Position numbers and translations under genes: made by a program. This document shows positions 54,157 to 61,099 of a DNA stretch of 64,000 nt, piece by piece. Origin of the DNA: Bacteroidales bacterium (GTDB lineage: Bacteria; Bacteroidota; Bacteroidia; Bacteroidales; UBA4417); the NCBI GenBank assembly GCA_016707705.1, contig JADJHD010000019.1, forward strand, positions 1-64,000. The letters are read 5' to 3'. The notes beneath the pieces were generated by a model, which saw only the letters and a list, made by a program, of their open reading frames with translations, was not told the origin of the DNA and did no database searches. Numbering within the stretch: the first letter of the stretch is position 1; each line of letters starts with the position of its first letter.

Positions 54157-55461
54157 ATGAGTTCATTTGAAATTAAGGGAGGGCAAAGCCTGAAAGGGGA
54201 AATCAATCCCCAGGGTGCAAAAAATGAGGCACTTCAGATACTCTGTGCTGTATTGCTTACCGAAGAGGAAGTAACCATTCACAATATTCCAGATATTCTG
54301 GATGTAAACAAGCTTATTGAACTGCTTAATAGTCTGGGAGTAAGTTCAAGAAAAATCGCCCCGGGAAGCTATGTTTTCAAAGCCGATCAGGTTAAGCTTG
54401 ATTTCATGGAAACAGATGCTTTCAGGAAGCAGGCTGCCAGTCTTAGGGGATCAGTAATGATCCTTGGCCCACTCTTAGCCCGATTCGGTAAGGGAAGCAT
54501 TCCTAAACCCGGAGGTGACATGATAGGACGTCGCAGACTGGACACCCATTTCATTGGATTGCAGAAGTTGGGAGCTAATTTTGACTTCGATTCCGACAGA
54601 CATTTCACAAGAGTGACAGCTCCCAAGCTGAAAGGAACGTATATGCTTCTTGATGAAGCTTCAGTTACCGGAACAGCGAATGTTCTGATGGCTGCTGTGC
54701 TGGCTGAAGGCAAGACCACAATTTTCAATGCTGCATGTGAACCCTATTTGGTTCAGTTAAGCAAGATGCTTGTCAGAATGGGTGCCATCATTGAGGGCAT
54801 GGGTTCAAACCTGCTCCATATTACCGGAGTGAGCAGTCTGAAAGGTACTGAGCACACCATGCTGCCAGATATGATTGAAATTGGCAGTTTCATTGGACTG
54901 GCAGCAATGACACAGTCTGACATCACCATCAAGAACGTGCATTATGAATCGCTGGGTGTTATTCCTGATGTATTCAGGAGGCTGGGCATTCAGATAGATC
55001 TCATTGGAGATGACCTGCACATTCCGGCACAGGAACACTATGAAGTAGAGCGATTCCTCGATGGTTCCATCATGACCATAAGCGATGCCCCCTGGCCGGG
55101 ATTTACACCTGACTTGATCTCAGTTGCGCTTGTAACAGCTATTCAGGCAAGGGGAAGCATTCTTATTCACCAGAAGATGTTTGAAAGCCGCCTCTTTTTT
55201 GTCGATAAGCTCATCGACATGGGCGCTCAGATTATACTCTGTGATCCGCACAGGGCAACGGTAATTGGCCTCGACAGGGCAACCAGGCTTCGCGGTATCA
55301 GGATGTCGTCACCAGATATTCGTGCCGGGGTTTCCCTGCTGATTGCAGCACTATCGGCCAAGGGTACCAGCATCATTGACAATATCGACCAGATTGACCG
55401 GGGATATCAGGATATTGATGGCCGCCTGAATTCAATTGGTGCCCAGATAGTGCGAATATAA
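54157..55461 (+). CDS. murA: UDP-N-acetylglucosamine 1-carboxyvinyltransferase, Asp-type active site
   Basis: 434 residues. Transfers enolpyruvate from PEP to UDP-GlcNAc, the first committed step of peptidoglycan synthesis. Family segments: GGQSLKGEINPQGAKNEALQ (Lys/Asn of the active site), RKQAASLRGSVMILGPLLAR and PGFTPDLISVALVTAIQARG. In the catalytic loop the sequence is PGGDMIGRRRLDTHFIGL: the Cys that fosfomycin alkylates (Cys115 in E. coli) is replaced by Asp121. Such enzymes remain active and are insensitive to fosfomycin in Mycobacterium and Chlamydia; the same is expected here. Confidence 0.95.
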   Translation: MSSFEIKGGQSLKGEINPQGAKNEALQILCAVLLTEEEVTIHNIPDILDVNKLIELLNSLGVSSRKIAPGSYVFKADQVKLDFMETDAFRKQAASLRGSVMILGPLLARFGKGSIPKPGGDMIGRRRLDTHFIGLQKLGANFDFDSDRHFTRVTAPKLKGTYMLLDEASVTGTANVLMAAVLAEGKTTIFNAACEPYLVQLSKMLVRMGAIIEGMGSNLLHITGVSSLKGTEHTMLPDMIEIGSFIGLAAMTQSDITIKNVHYESLGVIPDVFRRLGIQIDLIGDDLHIPAQEHYEVERFLDGSIMTISDAPWPGFTPDLISVALVTAIQARGSILIHQKMFESRLFFVDKLIDMGAQIILCDPHRATVIGLDRATRLRGIRMSSPDIRAGVSLLIAALSAKGTSIIDNIDQIDRGYQDIDGRLNSIGAQIVRI

Positions 55462-55517
55462 TTTCTGTGACATTCACTGCTGAATTCACCCAGAAACATT
55501 CTGAGTGCTGGATTTTC

Positions 55518-55529
55518 TGCCATTTTGTC
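55518..55529 (+). promoter_or_regulatory. Possible activator site upstream of the sigma-54-like promoter
   Basis: TGCCATTTTGTC, an imperfect inverted repeat (TGnCA-TTT-TGTC), lies 13 bases before the -24 element. It resembles palindromes I recall in front of Bacteroidota heat-shock genes, but that is unverified. Confidence 0.3.
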
Positions 55530-55541
55530 TCCAAATTAAGA

Positions 55542-55558
55542 TTGGCAGAAATATTGCA
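55542..55558 (+). promoter_or_regulatory. Sigma-54-type (-24/-12) promoter of grpE-dnaJ
   Basis: TTGGCAGAAATATTGCA: GG at 55544-55545 and GC at 55556-55557 are exactly 10 bases apart, matching TGGCAnnnnnnTTGC. It lies 57 bases before the likely grpE start at 55615. No CIRCE repeat is seen. Confidence 0.65.
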
Positions 55559-55614
55559 GTAAGACAGCGTCCCTGAAATATGGGATGTTGTTGTATTTAC
55601 AGAGAGTCAAGACA

Positions 55615-56196
55615 ATGCTGAAAAACTATATGAAAATGAAGCAGAAGAAATCAAGTGAACAGGAAATGAACAAGGAAGAACTAAAAGATCAGTCTGCCAA
55701 TGTTGCAGATGTGAAGGACGCAACTGCCGATTCTTCCAGGGAAGAAAAATCATCAGAAGATCTGCAGGTAAAGATTGCAGAATTAAATGACAAACTGCTG
55801 AGACTATATTCTGAATTCGATAATTACCGCAAGCGTACCATCAAGGAGAAAATTGAGTCCAGCAAAACTGCATCCGAAGATGTTATCAGGGATTTGCTCC
55901 CGGTAATGGATGATTTTGAAAGGGCAATGAAATCAATGGAATCTACTGATAACATTGATTCAGTTAAGGAAGGGATTACCCTCATATTCCTTAAATTCAA
56001 AAACACGCTTACAGCAAAGGGCCTTCAGGAAATAAAATCCTTTGGAGAGCCTTTCAATACTGATTACCAGGAGGCAATTGCCAATATTCCTGCACCTTCG
56101 GAAGAACTTAAAAACAAAGTGGTTGACGAACTTCAGAAGGGCTATACCCTGAATGAAAAGGTGATTCGCTTTGCAAAGGTTGTTGTTGGCAGCTAG
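55615..56196 (+). CDS. grpE: GrpE, nucleotide exchange factor of DnaK
   Basis: 193 residues from the ATG at 55615; an upstream in-frame start at 55585 is possible but would lie only about 15 bases after the predicted transcription start, and GrpE starts are variable. A charged, disordered N-terminus to about 45, a long coiled-coil helix (LQVKIAELNDKLLRLYSEFD, then NYRKRTIKEK), then the compact beta domain with GEPFNTDYQEAIANIPAP and KGYTLNEKVIRFAKVVV. It opens DnaK to release ADP. Gene pair with dnaJ, 85 bases apart; dnaK is not in the window. Confidence 0.95.
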   Translation: MLKNYMKMKQKKSSEQEMNKEELKDQSANVADVKDATADSSREEKSSEDLQVKIAELNDKLLRLYSEFDNYRKRTIKEKIESSKTASEDVIRDLLPVMDDFERAMKSMESTDNIDSVKEGITLIFLKFKNTLTAKGLQEIKSFGEPFNTDYQEAIANIPAPSEELKNKVVDELQKGYTLNEKVIRFAKVVVGS

Positions 56197-56281
56197 AACC
56201 CAGAATTATTCATCTGACAAAAGGTTCTGATAAAGCTTATTCATGTTGAAAAGCCAAATCATTACCTGAAATTCAAAATCA

Positions 56282-57433
56282 ATGGCAAAAAAAGACTTTT
56301 ACGAGATACTGGGTGTAAACAGAAATGCAAATGATGCTGAGCTCAAAAAGGCTTACAGGCAGATGGCGCTGAAGTATCATCCGGATAAAAACCCCGATAA
56401 TAAGGAGGCAGAAGAGAAATTTAAAGAAGCAGCTGAAGCCTATGAGGTTTTGAGTGATTCGGAAAAGAGAAGCCGATATGACCAGTTTGGGCATGATGGA
56501 GTTAAGAATGGCGGTGGCGGTTACGGTGGCGGAATGAGCATGGATGATATCTTCAGCCATTTCGGAGATATTTTCGGAGGAGCTTTTGGTGGTTCATTTG
56601 GTGGCTTCAGCGGTGGTGGTGGACAACGTCAGCGCAGGGTTAACAAGGGATCGAACCTGAGGGTAAAAGTCAGGCTTACACTTGAAGAAATTCACACAGG
56701 TGTTGAGAAAAAGCTGAAAGTCAATAAGTACGTTCCCTGTAATACCTGCAAGGGAAGCGGTGCAGAAGGCGGATCGGCTTATTCAACCTGTTCAACCTGC
56801 CGCGGGACCGGACATGTAACGAGAGTCACAAATACCTTCCTCGGACAGATGCAAACCAGTTCAACCTGCCCCACATGTAGCGGAGAAGGACAAATCATAC
56901 AACATAAATGCGTTCATTGTGCTGGTAATGGAATCGTAAAGGGAGAAGAAATTATCCCGGTAAATATTCCAGCCGGAGTTTCGGAAGGCATTCAATTGTC
57001 AGTCAATGGTAAGGGAAATGCTGCAGCCCGCGGTGGAATTCCGGGAGATCTGATTATTCAGATTGAGGAAGCACCGCACGACCACCTGCAACGCGACGGA
57101 AGCAATCTGATGTATGACCTATACCTGAGTTTTCCTGATGCTGCCCTGGGAACATCTGTTGATATACCAACCCTTGATGGAAAAGCCAGGATTAAAATTG
57201 AACCAGGAACCCAGGCCGGACGTTTATTACGTTTAAAAGGCAAGGGATTGCCATCATTGAATTCATACAATAAAGGCGATATGCTGATTACCATCAATGT
57301 ATGGACCCCGAAAAACCTTAGCAGGCAAGAGAAGGAAATTCTTGAAAAGCTGCAGACAAGTGATAATTTTATCCCCTCCCCCGGAGCGAAGGACAAAAGT
57401 TTCTTCGACAGGATGAGGGAGTATTTCCAATAA
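56282..57433 (+). CDS. dnaJ: DnaJ (Hsp40) co-chaperone, type I
   Basis: 383 residues. J domain 1-70 with HPD at 33-35 (LKYHPDKNPD) that stimulates DnaK ATPase; Gly/Phe-rich linker (about 77-118); zinc domain with four CxxCxGxG-type repeats (CNTCKGSG, CSTCRGTG, CPTCSGEG, CVHCAGNG); C-terminal substrate-binding domains. Full length, all zinc ligands present. Confidence 0.98.
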   Translation: MAKKDFYEILGVNRNANDAELKKAYRQMALKYHPDKNPDNKEAEEKFKEAAEAYEVLSDSEKRSRYDQFGHDGVKNGGGGYGGGMSMDDIFSHFGDIFGGAFGGSFGGFSGGGGQRQRRVNKGSNLRVKVRLTLEEIHTGVEKKLKVNKYVPCNTCKGSGAEGGSAYSTCSTCRGTGHVTRVTNTFLGQMQTSSTCPTCSGEGQIIQHKCVHCAGNGIVKGEEIIPVNIPAGVSEGIQLSVNGKGNAAARGGIPGDLIIQIEEAPHDHLQRDGSNLMYDLYLSFPDAALGTSVDIPTLDGKARIKIEPGTQAGRLLRLKGKGLPSLNSYNKGDMLITINVWTPKNLSRQEKEILEKLQTSDNFIPSPGAKDKSFFDRMREYFQ

Positions 57434-57547
57434 TTTGTGATCTGGAAATAACTTTTTGAAGCAAACCACGTCACAAACCGGAATTCTTATTGCTTTTATT
57501 AAACCGGAAATTCATAGAATTAAATACTGACCTAATCCCTCTTCTAC

Positions 57548-58486
57548 ATGGCCATTCTTTCAGCCAATCAGGTAACCAAGCGATTCGGCGATTTTACAGC
57601 CCTGAACCAGGTAAGTCTGGAGGTGCAGGAACAAAGCATCTTTGGACTACTGGGGCCAAATGGCGCTGGTAAAACCACACTTATCAGAATTATCAACCAG
57701 ATTACCGGACCTGATGAGGGTTCAGTAATGTATAAAGGCAGGCCCCTGAATCCGGCTGATACAGCCTTCATTGGCTATCTTCCGGAGGAGCGTGGACTGT
57801 ATAAAAAAATGGGCGTTGGAGAGCAGGCAATTTATCTTGCTCAGCTAAAAGGGCTAAGCAAGCATGAGGCTCTGAAACGCCTTAAAAAATGGTTCGAAAA
57901 GTTTGAAATCCAGGATTGGTGGAACAAGAAAGTTGAAGAGCTGTCGAAAGGCATGCAGCAAAAGGTACAGTTCATTGTGACAGTTGTACATGAGCCCTCC
58001 CTGCTCATTTTCGATGAGCCCTTCAGCGGTTTTGACCCAATTAATGTGAACCTGCTAAGGGATGAAATACTGGAATTGAGAAAAAACGGAGCTTCTATTA
58101 TCTTTTCCACACATAATATGTCATCAGTTGAAGAACTGTGCGATGATATAGTGTTGATTAACAAATCGAACAAGATACTCGATGGCAATGTGAAGGAAAT
58201 CAGGCGCCAACATTTTGACAATACCTATCGTTTGCATTACAGGGGGTATAATGATTCGTTGGGATCACTGCTGCCTTCAGGTTTTGAAGTGGTAAAATCA
58301 TCAATGGATGATGAACTTCACAATGCAATTGTCCGCCTGCCAAAAGGCACCCATTCCGGTGAGTTGCTGAAGGTATTGCTTCCACATCTGGAAATCGCTT
58401 CATTCACAGAGGTTATTCCTTCCATGAATGAGATTTTCATCTCCAAAGTAAATGCAGTTAACGCCAATTCCATTCTCGAATCCTGA
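57548..58486 (+). CDS. ABC transporter ATP-binding protein, NatA-like
   Basis: 312 residues. Walker A GPNGAGKTTL (about 37-46), a Q-loop region at IGYLPEERGLYKKMGV, signature VEELSKGMQQKVQF (degenerate LSGGQ), Walker B LLIFDEPFSGFDP, switch His in FSTHNM. The C-terminal 80 residues form the extra domain of the NatA/DUF4162 type. Drives the ABC-2 permease encoded next. Confidence 0.94.
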   Translation: MAILSANQVTKRFGDFTALNQVSLEVQEQSIFGLLGPNGAGKTTLIRIINQITGPDEGSVMYKGRPLNPADTAFIGYLPEERGLYKKMGVGEQAIYLAQLKGLSKHEALKRLKKWFEKFEIQDWWNKKVEELSKGMQQKVQFIVTVVHEPSLLIFDEPFSGFDPINVNLLRDEILELRKNGASIIFSTHNMSSVEELCDDIVLINKSNKILDGNVKEIRRQHFDNTYRLHYRGYNDSLGSLLPSGFEVVKSSMDDELHNAIVRLPKGTHSGELLKVLLPHLEIASFTEVIPSMNEIFISKVNAVNANSILES

Positions 58487-58496
58487 TCCTTCCGCC

Positions 58497-59888
58497 ATGA
58501 ATAAGATTTTCCTCATTATCAAACGCGAATACCTGACCAGAGTCAAAAAACGTTCCTTCATTGTGATGACTATCCTGGGCCCGATCCTGATGGCAGCTCT
58601 GTTCATTATGCCGGTTTATCTGGCAACAAAGCAGGTTGAGAACCGTCAGATCCAGGTGATAGACGAAACCGGATGGTTTGCTCCGAAATTTGAAAACAAC
58701 GAGAATTACACATTTATCCCGGTAGCACTTGATCTGGAAGCAGCTAAGGAGAATCTCAGGAAAAGCTCCGGAGATGCCCTGCTTTATATTCCCAAAACAC
58801 AGCTATCAGTTCCTGATAAGGCTATAATCTATTCTGACAACCCTCCTACCCTCAACCTCACGGGTTACATCTCGAATGTGATGAACCGTGAGATTGAGAA
58901 GCATAAACTGGCAGCTGAAATCAGGAAGGAAATCCTGCAAGTTTCACCGGAAGCAGAAGCATCCTCTGATTCATCAAAGGAGGACCTGATGAGTGAAACT
59001 ATCCTCAAGAATATCAAGACTGACGTTGAACTCACCAGTATCAAGCTGAATGAAGGCGGTACCGAACAGAAAAGCTATACCGAAGCATATATGATTGCAG
59101 GATTGGTGTTTAGCATCATGATTTATATGTTCATCTTCATATTTGGTGCTCAGGTGATGAGAGGGGTTATTGAAGAGAAGACCAACAGGATTGTTGAAGT
59201 TATTGTCTCTTCAGTTAAGCCTTTCCAACTGATGATGGGTAAAATTGTGGGAGTAGCCATGGTAGGCTTAACCCAGTTCCTGCTGTGGATCATATTTACT
59301 TCTGTGCTGATATTTGGAATCCAGCAGGCATTTCCTGATCAGTTCGGCAGATCAGAACCCACAGCCCTTATCAAAACGAATGATATGCAGCAAGGGGCTA
59401 CAGAAATAGCTGCTCCCCAGGCTGAACAAAAAACCAATGTTGTACTCGAAGCTATTGATTCAATTAACTTCCCGGTATTGCTATCTGCCTTCATCTTCTT
59501 CTTTGTAGGAGGTTATCTGTTGTATGGTGCTCTTTTTGCTGCCATCGGATCAGCGGTCGACAATGAAACGGATACACAGCAGTTTATGCTGCCAATAACC
59601 ATCCCACTTATCTTTTCCATGATAGTGGCCCAGTCAATTGTAAATGATCCAAACGGACCTCTTGCAATGTGGTTATCAATGATACCTTTAACCTCGCCAG
59701 TAATAATGATGGTGCGTATTCCATTTGGTGTTCCCTATTGGCAGATCGGACTTTCGATGGTACTGCTGATACTGGGATTCCTCTTTACGACATGGGTTGC
59801 TTCCAGAATTTACCGAACCGGCATCCTGATGTATGGCAAGAAGGTAAACTACAAGGAACTTTGGAAGTGGATGCGTTACAGGGGATAA
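58497..59888 (+). CDS. ABC-2 type permease, NatB-like
   Basis: 463 residues from the ATG at 58497, 10 bases after the ATPase gene; an in-frame start at 58452 overlaps it. N-terminal helix (IVMTILGPILMAALFIMPVY), a large extracytoplasmic domain (about 45-195), then five or so helices (YMIAGLVFSIMIYMFIFIFG; MMGKIVGVAMVGLTQFLLWI; and others). RGVIEEKTNRIVEVIVSSVK is the hallmark of the NatB branch, known for Na+ export in Bacillus; the substrate here is unknown. Confidence 0.92.
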   Translation: MNKIFLIIKREYLTRVKKRSFIVMTILGPILMAALFIMPVYLATKQVENRQIQVIDETGWFAPKFENNENYTFIPVALDLEAAKENLRKSSGDALLYIPKTQLSVPDKAIIYSDNPPTLNLTGYISNVMNREIEKHKLAAEIRKEILQVSPEAEASSDSSKEDLMSETILKNIKTDVELTSIKLNEGGTEQKSYTEAYMIAGLVFSIMIYMFIFIFGAQVMRGVIEEKTNRIVEVIVSSVKPFQLMMGKIVGVAMVGLTQFLLWIIFTSVLIFGIQQAFPDQFGRSEPTALIKTNDMQQGATEIAAPQAEQKTNVVLEAIDSINFPVLLSAFIFFFVGGYLLYGALFAAIGSAVDNETDTQQFMLPITIPLIFSMIVAQSIVNDPNGPLAMWLSMIPLTSPVIMMVRIPFGVPYWQIGLSMVLLILGFLFTTWVASRIYRTGILMYGKKVNYKELWKWMRYRG

Positions 59889-59935
59889 TTATTGACAAAG
59901 GAAACAGAATCAGAAACTTATAATACCAAACTTTT

Positions 59936-61093
59936 ATGCCGCGTATCCTGGTAATTGATGACGAAAGAGCAATCCGTAATACCCTTAGGGAAATCCTTGA
60001 ATATGAAGACTACCAGGTAGATGAGGCGGTGGATGGGATGTCGGCCCTTGAACTGGCAGGTAAGGAATCGTATGATGTGATTCTCTGCGATATCAAGATG
60101 CCACAAATGGATGGAATTGAAGTGCTGGAGGCTTTGTTGAAACTTTGCGATACCCCTGTAGTGATGATTTCCGGACATGGAAATATTGAAACAGCTGTAG
60201 AAGCGATTAAGAAAGGCGCCTATGATTATATTTCCAAACCGCTGGATCTTAACCGTTTGTTGATTACGCTCAGGAATGCACTGGATAAATCGAGGCTGGT
60301 GACTGAAACCAAAGCCCTCAAGCGCAAGGTGAGCAAGCAGTATGACATGGTTGGTGAATCCGAAGCAATTTCGGGTATCAAGGATTTGATTGAAAAGGTA
60401 GCACCTACGGATGCGAGAGTTCTGGTAACAGGACAAAGCGGGACGGGCAAGGAACTGGTTGCACGCTGGCTGCATGAGAAAAGCAATCGTGCTGAAGGAC
60501 CTTTTGTAGAAGTAAATTGTGCTGCAATTCCTTCAGAGTTGATTGAAAGTGTGCTCTTCGGACATGAAAAAGGCTCTTTTACCTCTGCTATAAAGCAACG
60601 AAAGGGAGATTTTGAACAGGCTACCGATGGAACGCTTTTTCTGGATGAAATCGGAGATATGAGTTTATCTGCCCAGGCCAAGGTTTTAAGGGCCTTGCAG
60701 GAAAATAAGATTATGCGGGTTGGAGGTGAAAAGGAGATTCCGGTAAATGTCAGGGTTATTGCTGCAACCAATAAAAACCTGCTTGAAGAGGTTAAAAACA
60801 AGAATTTCAGGGAAGACCTTTACCACCGACTGAGTGTAATCCTGATTCATGTGCCGGCTTTGAATGAGAGAGCAGATGATATTCCCCTGCTGGCAGTGCA
60901 TTTTATGGATTCCATATGTGAGAATATGGGAAAACCATTCATTAATTTCGAGACAGAAGCACTGGAAGCGCTGAAAGAGATAAACTGGAGCGGGAATATC
61001 CGGGAACTCAGGAATGTAATTGAGAGATTGGCTATTCTTTGCGATGGTGTGATTACGGCAGATGATGTCAAACGATATGCCCGTTCTAATTAA
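59936..61093 (+). CDS. Sigma-54-dependent response regulator without DNA-binding domain
   Basis: 385 residues. Receiver domain 1-120 with Asp52 (DVILCDIKMPQMDG). AAA+ domain (about 140-370): Walker A GQSGTGKE (166-173), Walker B GTLFLDEIGDM, arginine-finger region REDLYHRLSV, sensor II SGNIRELRNVIERL. The sigma-54 contact loop is GSFTSA (213-218) instead of GAFTGA; Gly-Ser-Phe-Thr keeps the Phe-Thr that touch sigma-54. The chain ends at DDVKRYARSN, with no Fis-type helix-turn-helix. It should activate sigma-54 polymerase from solution or through another protein. Preceded by the ABC genes, 47 bases away; convergent with the hybrid kinase. Confidence 0.94.
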   Translation: MPRILVIDDERAIRNTLREILEYEDYQVDEAVDGMSALELAGKESYDVILCDIKMPQMDGIEVLEALLKLCDTPVVMISGHGNIETAVEAIKKGAYDYISKPLDLNRLLITLRNALDKSRLVTETKALKRKVSKQYDMVGESEAISGIKDLIEKVAPTDARVLVTGQSGTGKELVARWLHEKSNRAEGPFVEVNCAAIPSELIESVLFGHEKGSFTSAIKQRKGDFEQATDGTLFLDEIGDMSLSAQAKVLRALQENKIMRVGGEKEIPVNVRVIAATNKNLLEEVKNKNFREDLYHRLSVILIHVPALNERADDIPLLAVHFMDSICENMGKPFINFETEALEALKEINWSGNIRELRNVIERLAILCDGVITADDVKRYARSN

Positions 61094-61099
61094 TCAGGA

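Noticed and set aside
59936..61093. Truncated or frameshifted sigma-54 activator (missing HTH)
   Set aside because: No helix-turn-helix could be recovered in the few bases before the convergent gene, and I recall HTH-less forms of similar length in Bacteroidota, so it is treated as complete.
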